DNA of 64,000 nt from Rehmannia glutinosa (GCA_016081115.2 CM071935.1:50702680-50766679), one strand, 5' to 3'. Counted from the first letter of the stretch, positions 31,675 to 43,594 are shown. Translations and numbers: made by a program. Notes: generated by a model not told the origin, from the sequence alone.

Positions 31675-32647
31675 TGTTAGGAAATTTATTGTTTAGATTT
31701 TGATGAATGCCATGTAAAACTTAGAATAGGAAGTTGGCACCCCATTCTTGTTGTAAAATGCATTGTAATAAATAGGGATGATCAAGCTGAGTTAAGTCAG
31801 CTACGCTCAACCATGTAAGAAGACAACTGAAGAACTAGAAGGAAGACTCCGATGTGAGACAGCTAAGTATGGCAAAGAAGAGTAGACGGAACTCCACTGA
31901 AGAAGCAGGTGAGATGCGGTGAGTGGAGTATCGGTCAAGTCAACTCAAGAAGAGCAAGTCTCAAGTTGAAGAAGTGAAGAGTCATCCAATGATTGGAAGC
32001 TGACTCTAAGTCACCTGGGGAAAGCAAAGAAATGCAGTCAAGTCGAGATAACTGAAAAAGATCCGTTGCACAGAAATCTAGAGAATTACTTAAACAAGTA
32101 ATATCTCCATACTACCTTTCTCGAAGTGCTCAGTCCCAGAAGCGTGCAAAAGGAATTAACCAATGGGAAGCACTACACCGTGTCAGAACTCTGAAAAGCT
32201 GGAGAACAATTCATACGAGGAAATGGCAATTCCAAGGACTGCAACAAGACAAGCCAACGACTGCAAGTGACTTTCAAAAATAAGCCTATCTCTTCAACGG
32301 GCAAATTTTTTGAAAGATCAATATAAAAGGCTGAGGAGTTTATTTGAGAAGCAGAGATTAAGGAACTAAGAAGACCAGAACCAAAAACGTTCAAGCAATT
32401 ATTAGAAAATCTGAAATATTCTCAATCCTCAAGCCTACACTACGAAGAACATCAATCCAACACTCACCTGTGAAGGAAAGATAACTTCAATCAGTTGAAG
32501 AGGAAAATCTTGAAAAATTAAGGGTCTACACTCCACGAAGGATTGTAGGAAGGTTGAGTGGTCGAACCAAGTCTTGAGCTTTTGGAGGGCTTCGTGATCA
32601 AATCCAAAGAGCTTGAGCAAGTGAGCTGTAGTAGCAAGGCAGCTGCC
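31675..32647 (+). repeat. S1-d' solo LTR, left part
   Basis: This is the first 973 bp of an S1 LTR beginning TGTTAGGAAATTTATT, interrupted at 32648 by S2-a. The rest is at 41110-41703. Together they make 1567 bp. ATTAA is on both outer sides (31670-31674 and 41704-41708), with no internal region, so it is a solo LTR with a perfect target duplication. Confidence 0.9.
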
Positions 32648-33896
32648 TGTTAGTCCAAGTGGCTACGATAATCTAGAGGGGGGGTGAATAGATTATCTCG
32701 GTTTTTCAGATTTTGCCCTCTTTTTTTGAATAATCAAACAAAGACGAGAATGTAAGTGCGGAAATAAAACAACACTCGTCGATTTAAAGAGGTTCAACCC
32801 ACCTAGGGCCTAATCCTCTACCACCCCAGTATATCCGGGATGGATTTCAAAAGAAAAAAAGATTTTATTAATTTACCAAAAATTAATACAACACCTTGAG
32901 GATTACCACAACCCTCTTACACCACCTTAAGGATTACCACAATCCTCTTTCAACACCTTTGAAGATTACCACAACCTTCAAACACCTATCACCTAGATCA
33001 CCCAAGTGTATTCTTACCACAAGAACACTCACAAGGATGTCTTGTGTTGAATGATGACCAAAATCAAGATTACAACTCAATAATGATTGATACAATATGA
33101 GTACAAGTGTAATCAAGAATTGAAAGCCTAGACCTCAAATTTGTGCAAGTGAAAGTGCTAAGGCTAATACAACAAGATATATGAAAGTGTTTTCTTTGTT
33201 TTGCTCTTTGCTTGTATGGAGTGTTGTATCTTGTTGCTTGAATGAAGCCTCTATTTATAGGAGAGGTCTTGGCTTGATTTCCAGACATTGGCTCCTCCTT
33301 GGGGAGTGATTTGCTGCAAAAGAAACCATTTAAAAACATCAATATAGCTGTTAGAAATCAATCCCACAAAATAGGGAAAAGTCATCTCAAAACGCAAGCG
33401 GATAGTTTTTGATGAACAGGGGGTTCTTGCAGAGATAAGATTGAAATTGAATTCTGCGAATTTTTACACAGGGGGACCGATCGAAGGGGAAGTGCGACGG
33501 TCGCCCTTAGTGTGACCGGTTGCCAGCGTTTTTTTTAAACAGAGAAGTCTGCGGAACAAAAATCCAACTTGCAGTGCATGTGTCGCCACGGCCGACCGGC
33601 CGACCACACCTGCCGCCCACCTGGTCGACCGTCGCCCGCCCTGTTTTTCTTACGCCCCATTTTCTGTTTCTTAGCTCAACTCGGTATGGGTTGCCTATAT
33701 AGGCGACCGGTCGAGCTTGAAACAAATGTGTTGTCCAATGTTTTATTGAAAATAAACTTCAAGAAATACTCCGAAAAATAGTAAAAACATTTTAAGTTGA
33801 TCGGAAATATTTAGACAACATTTAGGGACATAGTTTTGGTTTGAAAACATATTTGAACAAAATCATCAAAATCATGATAAAAACATTTATCTAACA
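32648..33896 (-). repeat. S2-a 3' LTR
   Basis: Plus strand reads TGTTAGTCCAAGTGGC to TTATCTAACA, 1249 bp. It differs from the other LTR mostly within a cluster of ACCGGT-type palindromes near 33415-33720, plus a handful of single changes elsewhere. Confidence 0.95.
33415..33725. repeat. ACCGGT palindrome cluster in S2-a 3' LTR
   Basis: Several GACCGGTCG and GGCCGACCGGCCGACC type motifs lie in a GC-rich island inside an AT-rich LTR. The equivalent cluster in the 5' LTR is at about 40610-40930. Palindromic CpG-rich motif clusters in the LTR are a described trait of Sireviruses. Confidence 0.75.
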
Positions 33897-35117
33897 AACT
33901 CCCCCTTTTTGATGATTACAAACCAAAACAATTTTCAAGAGGACGATTTCGAAAAACAAAATAATTTTCCGGTTTATGAGTAAACTATCCGTTTAAAAAC
34001 ATTTTACAAAAGCTCCCCCTATCAACAAGCACATTAAGAAGAAATATTGCATAAGCTAGAAGCACAAGCTTTTACAAAATAAACAACAACTCCATGAGCT
34101 TAGAAGCTCCCCCTGTCACAAATACTTATTATTCATGCAAACAAGTTCATAAAACAATCATTGGACTGAGTTTTCTTCACAACTTATGGCCTTAATAAGC
34201 CATAGCTTGTAGCTTCTATCATGAGCTTTTATTAGCTTCTTTGAGCTAACGAGCCAATTTCCTGTTTCTCCCCCTTTGGAATCATCAAAAAGAATGTTAG
34301 GATGATAAAAACATCATAGAAGTATATCAAAGTGCGCCAAAGAAATGGTTTATCAACCATTGAGCAATTTAGGCTTAAAAACCAAGGAAAATGGGAGAAA
34401 TGTATCATGAAGAGTTCATGTGCTCGTTTTATTTCCCAAAACATGATCTCAATGAGTATAGAAGACTTTTGGAAGCGAGAGAATCATGTAGAAGTTGAAA
34501 TTTTCATTGAAACATTTCATCGAACACATTGTGGGCGTGAAAAATAAAAAGAGTTGTATATAGCCCTTGTAAATGATCCAAGCCAAAAAATTTCATCACC
34601 AATTCACATCAAACATCATACAATACAACATAATAACTAATCTCATCAAGATCATAAGCAAAAATTATCAAGAAATATACAAGAAGGCCATAAATTCAAG
34701 GGTTCAACCCAATTGAGCAAAGTAAGGAAAATTCTTACCTTTTGATCGGAAAAGATGAGCAATGATGATGATAAACATGCTATATAAGGTCCAAGATATG
34801 AATTGAATGCATGAAAATCAATTTTGAGTGACAATTGTGTGCATTTGGCAAAGGGGACGAAAAATGGCAAAAAGAAGTGAAACTGTCAAATGCTGAAGAC
34901 AGAACGAACTTAAACCAAAAAATTTAGCCTAGGCGACCGGTCGTGGTTGAGGCGGCCGGTCGGCGTTGAGGGCGGACGGTCGTCGACGTTGAGGGCGACG
35001 GTTGCCTCAACCTCTTCAGCCCACTGCTCATCAAATTTTTCAAAATCCGAATTTTCAACCAAAAATCCGATTTTTCGCCCCTAAGTTTTAAAAACATGCA
35101 AAATGCAAACGTAGACC
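33897..35117 (-). promoter_or_regulatory. S2-a 3' noncoding region with multiple polypurine tracts
   Basis: No ORF. Polypurine-type motifs (AGGGGGAG on the element strand) occur at 33898-33912, about 34011-34022, 34104-34115 and 34265-34276. Repeated polypurine tracts before the 3' LTR are a described Sirevirus hallmark. Near 34930-35010 GACCGGTCG-type sequence appears again, as in the LTR. Confidence 0.75.
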
Positions 35118-35766
35118 TCATTCAATATGCATTATGCCTAACCGAGCTCGTATTGACGCAAAAGTCTCGGAAGTTAGCGGTTTTGTAAAAATGTCCGCTA
35201 ATTGATCTTGAGATGGCACAAACGATATCTCAATTTTTCGTTTTGAAACACAATCCCTTAGAAAATGATGTCGAATCTCAATATGTTTTAGTACGGTTAT
35301 GATGAACCGGGTTTTGAGCAATATTTATAGCGGATATATTATCACAAAAGATAGGTACGTTTTCAAAAGAGCATTTGTAATCCGCTAAGGTTTGTTTCAT
35401 CCAAAGAAGTTGAGTACAACAAAATGCGGCGGAAATATATCGCGGCCGGCCGTTGAAAGAGAAACACGTTTTGCTTCTTTGAAAACCAAGAAACTAGGCA
35501 ATCGCTAAAAATTGACATGATCCGGAAGTACTTTTCCGATCATCAATATTACCCGCATAGTCCGAATCACTATAACCTTTAAGAGAAAAATTTTCATTCT
35601 TTGGATAAAATAAACCATATTGAATAGTGCCTTTCAAATATCGAAAAATCCGTTTAACGGCACTCATATGAGATTCTTTTGGATTGCTTTGAAAACGAGC
35701 ACATAGGCATACGGCATGAAGAATGTCCGGTCTACTAGCGGTTAAATAAAGTAAACTACCAATCAT
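35118..35766 (-). pseudogene. S2-a RNase H
   Basis: IGSLLYLTASRPDILHAVCL, SNPKESHMSAVKRIFRYLKG, GYSDSDYAGNIDDRKSTSGS (35766-35494), then frame breaks around the odd GCGGCCGGCCGTTG near 35440, and the end HFLRDCVSKRKIEISFV with SQDQLADIFTKPL near 35190, and a stop at 35118. The domain is complete in content but frameshifted. Confidence 0.8.
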
Positions 35767-36690
35767 ACTCGATACTTGGATTCATCAACCGTCTTGCCTT
35801 TTTCATCTTTGTCAATTTTGACATTGGTTGCCATAGAGTCGAGACGGTTCTTCCTTCTTCAATGCCGAACTTCATCAAAAGTTCTTTTGTATACTTTGAT
35901 TGCGAAATATAAATACCTTCTTGGCATTGCTTAATTTGAAGTCCAAGGAAGAAGTTTAGCTCCCCCATCATACTCATCTCGAATTCACCTTGCATTAACT
36001 TGGAGAATTTCTTGCACAAAGATTCATTAGTAGCACCAAAGATAATATCATCAACATAAATTTGCACAAGGAAACAATCTTGCCCTTTTTCAAAAACAAA
36101 GAGTGTAGTATCAACTTTACCTCTTGTAAAACCATTTTGCAAAAGAAAAGAGCTAAGTCTATCATACCATGCACGGGGTGCTTGTTTTAAACCATACAAA
36201 GCCTTTTTAAGTTTATAAACATCATTAGGCCTAGAAAAATTTTCAAACCCCGGAGGTTGTTTTACATAGACTTCTTCTTGAATAATACCATTTAAGAAAG
36301 CGGATTTAACATCCATTTGGTAAAGTTTGAAATTTTTGAAACAAGAGTAGGCAAGTAAAATACGAATAGCTTCTAAACGCTACGGTGCAAAAGTTTCATC
36401 ATAGTCAATACCTTCTTCTTGACAATACCCTTGAGCTACTAACCTTGCCTTATTTCGAACAATGTTGCCTTGATCATTAAGTTTGTTCGGAATACCCATT
36501 TTGTACCAATAATTGTTTGAGATGGAGGACAAGGTACTAATTCCCATACATCATTTCTTTCAAATTGATTCAACTCCTCTTGCATTTCCAAAAAACAATC
36601 TTCATCCTCAATAGCTTCCTTAGCATTTTTAGGCTCTTTTTGAGATATAAGAGCTTTCTCGGCAAAATTCCTTCGAGTCATTACTTTATC
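35756..36690 (-). pseudogene. S2-a reverse transcriptase
   Basis: From the right: FERNDVWELVPCPPSQTIIG and GTKWVFRTN (36681-36440), a frame break, then MDVKSAFLNGIIQEEVYVKQ, LYGLKQAPRAWYDRL, VQIYVDDIIFGATN with an intact YVDD near 36050-36060, and MGELNFFLGLQIKQCQEG. It shares the usual copia spacing. Frameshifts near 36440, 36390 and 35760 would prevent full translation, though the catalytic residues remain. Confidence 0.85.
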
Positions 36691-37700
36691 AAGGGGATCA
36701 CCAATAATAAGATCTTTTGGGTGATCTCCTTAAATTTCAATGCTACGGGAAGATTCAAGTATCACCCTATCTTCTTGAGGAACATTTGAACTTGAAGGTT
36801 GATCATATGAAATAGAAGGTTTATCATTATGAGCATCACTTTGAACAATAGGTTCAACAATATCCTCTTCATCACTATCGTCATTGGGTATTCTTTCAAC
36901 ACCCGAGGCTTCATTAAATTTGACATGAATAGATTCTTCAACAACCATGCTAGTCTTGTTGTAAACCCGATATGCTTTGCTCTTGGTTGAATACCCCATA
37001 AATATTCCTTCATCGGCCTTAGGATCAAGTTTGTCCAATTGATCCTTAGTATTCAAAATAAAGCACTTACATCCAAATATTTTGAAATAACTAATATTTG
37101 GAGTTCTTCCTTTCCAAAGCTCATATGGAGTTTTATTCATTTTAGGACGAATATAAACTCGATTAATGACATAGCAAGCGGTACCTACGGCTTCGGCCCA
37201 AAAATATTTTGGAAGAGAAAATTCATTGAGCATGGACCGACTCATTTCTTGTAGCGTCCGATTCTTCCTTTCGGCTACACCATTTTGTTGAGGTGTCCTT
37301 GGAGCCGAAAAATTGTGTGTATATCCCTTGGTTTCACAAAAGACTCTAAACTCACCGTCAAATTCTCCGCCTCGATCACTTCGAATAGTTTTAATAGTAT
37401 CTTCCTTTTCATTCTCAATGCGTCTACACAACTTAACAAACTCATTAACGGCATCGCTTTTATTTGCAAGAAAAAGAGCCCAAGTGTATCTAGAAAAATC
37501 ATCGACAATAACGAAAGTGTAATGTTTTCCACTTAGACTAGTCAGTACCAATATCCCCATACAAATCAAGGTGAAGCAATTGTAGGGGTTTGGTAGTGGA
37601 AATTTCATTTTTGGGCTTAAAACTACTCTTAACTAATTTGTTCTTTTGACAAGTGTCACATAAGCCAAGATTTTCAAAATTCAATTTGGGTAGTCCTTTT
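36691..37700 (-). pseudogene. S2-a integrase
   Basis: The longest open frame in the window (36730-37608, 292 codons). It shows FVIVDDFSRYTWALFLANK, TIRSDRGGEFDGEF with the second catalytic Asp, RTPQQNGVAERKNRTLQEM with the catalytic Glu, FWAEAVGTACYVINR, WKGRTPNISYFKIFGCKCF and KADEGIFMGYSTKSKAYR. The zinc-binding WHRRLGH lies upstream near 37745. A frameshift near 37545-37610 separates the first catalytic Asp (LHLDLYG type) from the rest. Confidence 0.85.
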
Positions 37701-38150
37701 ACATGTTTTTGTAAATATTTTTCAAATTCTTGTATCCAACATGTCCGAGTCGCCTATGCCATAAACTCGTTAAATCATTATTGGCGACAAGACAAGAAAC
37801 ATTTTGACTAACCAAATCACTACTACAAATTTTGTAAAGATTGCCTTTTCTATTTGCTTCACAAATAATATTACCATTTTTAAGAATAAGGCATTTTTCT
37901 TTATTAAAAGAAACATCATAATTTGAATCACAAAGTTGGCTAACACTTATCAAATTAAACTTAAGCCCTTCTACTAAAAGAACATTACAAAGAGAGAAAG
38001 AAGAGTTACCAATTTCTCCATTTCCAAGAATTTTTCCTTTGCCATTGCCGAACATGACCATACCCTCTTCTTGGAGCTTGATGTTGGTAAAAAGCTCTCT
38101 CCTCCCGGGTCATATGGCGTGAACATCCGCTGTCCACGAGCCATTTCGAA
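37701..38150 (-). pseudogene. S2-a protease and integrase zinc-binding start
   Basis: WLVDSGCSRHMT near 38130-38100 carries an intact D-S-G. Then GKILGNGEIGNSSFSLCNVL, GLKFNLISVSQLCDSNYDV, and LTSLWHRRLGHVGYKNLKNI, where the integrase HHCC domain begins. A frame break near 38080 separates the catalytic motif from the rest, and a stop follows KNIYKNM at 37699. Confidence 0.8.
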
Positions 38151-38179
38151 TCCTCCATGGTTGTTATAGCCCCTATTAC

Positions 38180-39787
38180 CTACAAAAGCATTTCTTTTAG
38201 GTACCCTATAATTTTGGGGTCCATGGGGTTAGTTTTGAGACCTTTGGGTCTCCAAACATAACTAGAGCTATTTCTCAATTTGCAATTATTAGCATAATGT
38301 CCAATTTTGCCACAATAAAAACAAGTAGGAGTATGAGAGCTACTAGCACGTATGAAAGTCGGACCTTGGTTATTTTTCTTAAAGACTTTTTGAAATGGTT
38401 TGTAACCAAGTCCTTGTTTTGAATGCTCACCTCTTTGTGCATCTAAAATTTTAGTAACCTTATCCGTGCTTAAATTAAAACGATGCACATCCTTTTTCAA
38501 ATTATCAATATCATTAGTGAGCATTTGTTTTCGGTTTCAAGAGTTTGAATTTGAGTAAGGGTAATAGCATGAACATGATCAAGAGTCTCATAAGATGTAA
38601 ATAATTTATCCTTTTCTATTTTAAGCTCTTTATGCTCCTTCTTTAAACTCTTGTATTTAACAATCAATTTTTGAAATTCATTTTGCAACTCATCAAAATC
38701 ACATTGCAATTCATCAACTAAGGAAGAGGTAGAGGAGTTAGAGCGTACCTCATTATTTTCATCGTCTATAGCCATAAGACCATGTTCGGTTTCACCTTCC
38801 TCGTCGGATGTCTCGAGTAGCTCATCCCAAGTTTTGACATCCGCATTTAGAGCCTTCTTTTTCGGAAAGGGCTTCTTTTTCTTTTGTTCCTCCTCATTGA
38901 GTTTTGGGCAATCGGCTATGAAGTGCCGGGTTTTCCGCACTTAAAGCAAGCATTATCTCTTGGTTTTCTTGCTTTATTTTTATTCACAAATTTTGCAAAT
39001 TTTCGAACAAGTGCGGTCTCTCCTCATCATCATCATCATTATCATAGTATGCATTATTAGAAGAAGAAGCAAGACCTTTAGGAATATTTTGCATACCCGA
39101 TTGATTGATGGTTGGTTTGGTATTTTTCCTCTCCTTGAGATAGACTTCATAGATGAGGAGGTTCCCGATGAGCTCGTCAAACTTGAGTGTCTCAAGATTT
39201 TGTGCTTCCGTGATTGTCGTCACCTTTTTCGGACCATGAGCCGGGAAGAGCATTCAATACTTTAGTCACTTTGTCTTCTTCGGAGATGACTTTACCGAGG
39301 GCCACAAGAGGATTGACAATGTTGTCAAGCCTTTCCACCATCTTGAAATGCTTTCACCATCATACATGTTAAAGTTTTCAAAGTCTTTAACAAGCATGGT
39401 CTTTCTAGCTTGCTTGACCTTCTTTGTCCCTTCATATATAGTCTCCAATTTTTCCCAAACCTCATGTGCCGACCTTATGCCTCGTATGCGATTGTACTCG
39501 GTGGCGGTAAGTGAGCAATGCAAAATATTTAAGGCCTTACCGTTTAGAGAGAAAGCCTTCTTATCATTTTCATCGAACTCCTTGAAAGGTTTAGGAGCCG
39601 AGGTGCCATCCTCCATTTTTTTTGTTGGTTGATCAACTCCTTCAATAACCAAATTCCATATGTCAAACCCGCACCCTTGTAGAAAGCACTCCATACGGTC
39701 TTTCCAAAATGCGTAGTTGTTGGCGTCGAACAATGGTGGCTTGTTGGTGGAGGCGCCGGTGGTGAGATAAGCGTCATTCGTAGCCAT
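38180..39787 (-). pseudogene. S2-a gag
   Basis: ATG at 39787 gives MATNDAYLTTGASTNKPPLF then NNYAFWKDRMECFLQG, EFDENDKKAFSLNGKALNIL and EVWEKLETIYEGTKKVKQAR, the copia Gag (UBN2 type). Frameshifts near 39340 and 39250 follow. Next are NLETLKFDELIGNLLIYEVY, a first zinc knuckle CFKCGKPG near 38945, an acidic part and coiled coil (FQKLIVKYKSLKKEHKELK), and a second knuckle CFYCGKIGHYANNC near 38320. About 530 codons in all. Two CCHC knuckles with a coiled coil between them fit Sirevirus Gag. Confidence 0.85.
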
Positions 39788-39830
39788 GGATCTTTCCTCT
39801 TTACTCGGAACGAGCTAGCCAAAGAGTTTG

Positions 39831-39842
39831 GCTCTGATACCA
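39831..39842 (-). other. S2-a primer binding site (tRNA-iMet)
   Basis: Minus strand TGGTATCAGAGC, two bases from the LTR end. It fixes the orientation of S2-a and the LTR boundary at 39845. Confidence 0.95.
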
Positions 39843-39844
39843 CT

Positions 39845-41109
39845 TGTTAGTCCAAGTGGCTACGATAATCTAGAGGGGGGGTGAATAGATTATCTCGGTT
39901 TTTCAGATTTTGCCCTCTTTTTTTGAATAATCAAACAAAGACGAGAATGTAAGTGCGGAAATAAAACAACACTCGTCGATTTAAAGAGGTTCAACCCACC
40001 TAGGGCCTAATCCTCTACCACCCCAAAGATATCCAGGGATGGATTTCAAAAGAAAAAAAGATTTTATTAATTTACCAAAAATTAATACAACACCTTGAGG
40101 ATTACCACAACCCTCTTACACCACCTTGAGGATTACCACAATCCTCTTTCAACACCTTTGAAGATTACCACAACCTTCAAACACCTATCACCTAGATCAC
40201 CCAAGTGTATTCTTACCACAAGAACACTCACAAAGATGTCTTGTGTTGAATGATGACCAAAATCAAGATTACAACTCAATAATGATTGATACAATATGAG
40301 TACAAGTGTAATCAAGAATTGAAAGCCTAGACCTCAAATTTGTGCAAGTGAAAGTGTTAAGGCTAATACAACAAGATATATGAAAGTGTTTGCTTTGTTT
40401 TGCTCTTTGCTTGTATGGAGTGTTGTATCTTGTTGCTTGAATGAAGCCTCTATTTATAGGAGAGGTCTTGGCTTGATTTCCAGACATTGGCTCCTCCTTG
40501 GGGAGTGATTTGCTGCAAAAGAAACCATTTAAAAACATCAATATAGCTGTTAGAAATCAATCCCACAAAATAGGGAAAAGCTGTCTGAAAACGCAACGGA
40601 TAGTTTGCTGATGAACAGGGGGTTCGACCGGTCGCGCAGATGATAAGATTGAAATTGAATTCGCGAATTTTTACACAGGGGGACCGGTCGAAGGGGGTGC
40701 GACCGGTCGCCTTTAGTCTGTGACGGTTGCCCTTGCGTTTTTTAAACAGAGAAGTCTGCGGAACAAAAATCCAACTTGCAGTGTACAGTCGCCCGCGGCC
40801 GGCCGGTCGGCCGACCACACCGTCGCCCACCTGGTCGACCGGTCGCCCTGCCCTGTTTTTCTTACGTCCCATTTTCTGTTTCTTAGCTCAACTCAGGTAT
40901 GGGTTGCCCTATAGGGCGACCGGTCGAGCTTGAAACAAATGTGTTGTCCAATGTTTTATTGAAAATAAACTTCAAGAAATACTCCGAAAAATAGTAAAAA
41001 CATTTTAAGTTGATCGGAAATATTTAGACAACATTTAGGGACATAGTTTTGGTTTGAAAACATATTTGAACAAAATCATCAAAATCATTATAAAAACATT
41101 TATCTAACA
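39845..41109 (-). repeat. S2-a 5' LTR
   Basis: Plus strand TGTTAGTCCAAGTGGC to TTATCTAACA, 1265 bp. Outside the ACCGGT-rich zone (about 40610-40930) only about ten differences from the 3' LTR are visible. Short ORFs in the GC island are not genes. Confidence 0.95.
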
Positions 41110-41703
41110 CGCCTGTGAAGAAGTCGAGTCGCACGAGAAGCCGGTGAGTGATCAAGGCGTCTCGGCATCGAGTCCCAAAGGATCAAGTCACCGTGTGTGA
41201 TCAAGACTTGTATCCGGACTGTTACCACTTTGTATCTTGATCAATACCTAGTGGATTCCTCCAGGAGTTGGAGAAGAGAGAAGTAGAAGAATTACCCCAT
41301 CTTGAACCTCTATAAAAAATTTATTGTGTCATTTACATTTCAAAGATTTAATTCCCGCATCTTAATTGTTTAAATCTGTTGATAAATTTGCTATCCACTT
41401 GATAATTTCTAAGTACTAAATCAAGCACTAAATCCTTGCTTAATCAAACTTAAGGGTGTTAAGTCTTCCGCTGAAAACAAACCACAGTTGAGTTAATTTA
41501 GACTTAACAGTTGAGTTATTCCATCAAATTTAGTTGAGTCCGTTGAGAGACTAACTCTATCGATTATCTAAATCATTTGTCCACCAAGGACACAGCTGTG
41601 TAGTATCAACTCTGAATATTTAAAAGGACTAAATCGAAAATTTGGTAAGGTTTATTCAACCCTCCCCTTCTAAACCTTACACTTACACCCCTTGGGACCT
41701 ACA
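41110..41703 (+). repeat. S1-d' solo LTR, right part
   Basis: It resumes CGCCTGTGAAGAAG, matching 27149 onward in the first LTR copy, and ends CTTGGGACCTACA. No primer site follows; instead ATTAATACG, the target duplication and flank. Confidence 0.9.
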
Positions 41704-42271
41704 ATTAATACGTAGTTCACTTGAAAATATTTAATAGTCTCTCTAAAAAGTAGTAGTATTTTTCGTTAAAAGTATTAATTTAAAACGTATGTGTAGTTCC
41801 TCTGAAAAATATTATTTTTTCACCTTAATTTTTTTTTGTAATCTTGAAAAGTAAAAGTTTTTTTAATAAAAAAATATTAGTGGTCCACTAATGAGTATTA
41901 GTATGTCCCCTAAAAAGTATTAGACATTCCGTTGATCCGTTGAGGTTGGGCTGAGTCACTGGGTTCGCAGGTCAGGTATATCCATAATGATGAATCTGTC
42001 TAACCTTTAGAACGTCGAACAACAGACTATCCCATAAAGGAACTGGAAAGTTGATTGATATGTTAGTATGATGATATGAAATATTCCCTATTCTATGTTT
42101 GTTATTTTTTTTTTCTGAACTTTATATCTTGGATTATTGATTTACTTATAAACATCAGAAGCCCTTGAAGACCCAGACTCACCTGTCCACCTCACGCGCG
42201 GGGTGGACAGTTTTAACCCGCACAAGGTGACGGGGCTGGATGAGTGATCGCTAAAATTTAGTACACTAAAA
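41704..42271. repeat. AAAAGTATTAG array and flank
   Basis: The left 240 bases hold irregular copies of AAAAGTATTAG separated by short pyrimidine-rich linkers. The right part is unassigned; it has a nine-base inverted repeat (CTGTCCACC / GGTGGACAG, 42183-42210). The whole resembles 45500-46080, including a GTTGAGGT segment with GGTCAGGTAT after the array. No gene. Confidence 0.6.
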
Positions 42272-43594
42272 CGCAAGTGTACATTGTAGTTAATAAAAAG
42301 TGACAAGCAATGTCGTGTTCCTTAAGGATTGACTAAAACACATAAATTACTATAAATGTAATAGCTCAATATTACTGAAGCGTCCGTAAAATAAATTGGC
42401 TTTTCTAAAATAATACTGTTAAAATGAATTAAACTTTCAATTACTATAATACTATCAAATTATCACACTCACGAGAACTAATCAACAAGTACACGTAATC
42501 CTAGTACTATGATCTCGACATGTTTCGTCAATATTATTTCTAATTTGTGTTCGTAATAACCAATTTCACCGTATTTATGGGTTCAATTCCTATTGTAGTT
42601 GATTCCCTCTCTCGAAGCAAACAAACGGTAGATTAATTTCAAATTGCTAGCATCTCTACTCAACAATTAATATCAACTCCCAAAAGCATAAATAATTAAA
42701 TAAAACTCGCACAAATATCATAAGCCTCTCGACTATACTCTTGTTTACGTTGTGAATCTATTATCTAACGTTAGAAGTCAACTCTTGAATTATGAACTAA
42801 CTATTAAACATACAAATTATTGGCAAAATAATCAATAAGAAATAGGCAAACATATTATTTTCAAATTCAGACAAATTCTTAAACAAAGAGTTAAACATAG
42901 ACAAGATGTTAATTGAAAAGCTCTAGACTATAATGACGAAACCCCCGTGTGTGGACGAATCAATCTTCACAATCTTGAACCTTCATGCCTTCGTTGTAGA
43001 TGAAACTCACGTGTTGTTCTCTTCAAAGCTCTCTCTTCTTGCTCCATGTCAACCTTTTCTCTCATAGTCGTGTTTGTGTCAGCTGTTAGGTCTTTTCTCC
43101 CTTTTCTAGGTGCCTTTTCGGATCCTCTTTTCAATCCTCGCGCAATTAGGAAACAAAATCCGCAAAATAGACATTTTACATGGGTCGTGCACTTGAACAT
43201 GACCTGGTCGTGTGAAACCTTCTTTTAAACTGGCTATGCTGCATCATACACACGATCGTGTTCTTGCGCACGACAGGGTTGTGTGCGTGCTCTCTGAAAT
43301 TACCTCTCAGAATACTTATACATGGTTGTGCCCTTGCGCACAACCTGTTCATGTGCTACAACATTTCCCGATTCTCGCACGTCTTCATTCATCCTTTGGC
43401 TCTTGACATACCCTTTGGAGTGTGTTGTCGCATTTTGTCCGATTTAGCTCCATTTTCTGCAAAACTACCCATACAACAACCACGGTATCACGCCAAACAA
43501 GGAAAACTAACCTAAACATGCTCGATATACATGCAACTGTGTCAATTATATACCAAAATACACCCCAAAATGCATGCATACTAACTACTTATCA
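42272..43594 (-). repeat. Ty3/gypsy-like 3' LTR, same family as 8525-10116
   Basis: On the minus strand it starts TGATAAGTAGTTAG and ends GTACACTTGCG. The end region mirrors the solo LTR at 10050-10116 (ATACGACCTTGCTTGCC equivalent) and the middle carries ACACGATCGTGT and CGTGTG palindromes. A polypurine tract adjoins, so this is a 3' LTR. The minus-strand ORF at 42967-43200 and plus-strand ones are incidental. Confidence 0.6.

Larger units (their letters stand above)
32648..41109 (-). mobile_element. S2-a: nearly complete Sirevirus nested in the S1-d' LTR
   Basis: An 8462-bp copia element on the minus strand: 5' LTR 39845-41109, primer site 39831-39842, gag, protease, integrase, RT, RNase H, several polypurine tracts, and 3' LTR 32648-33896. 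The domain order PR-INT-RT-RH is that of copia. It has the fewest lesions of all elements here and its LTRs are very similar, so it is probably the youngest insertion. The outer flanks CTGCC and CGCCT are not a clean target duplication; GCCTG occurs at both edges if counted two bases in. Confidence 0.9.

Noticed and set aside
33070..33342. 90-codon ORF repeated at 40269-40541
   Set aside because: It lies inside the two S2-a LTRs; the conservation reflects LTR identity, not coding.
31612..41703. Reading the second LTR as the normal 3' LTR of S1-d
   Set aside because: It is preceded by host flank with its own ATTAA, not by a polypurine tract and internal sequence, so it is a separate solo LTR copy.
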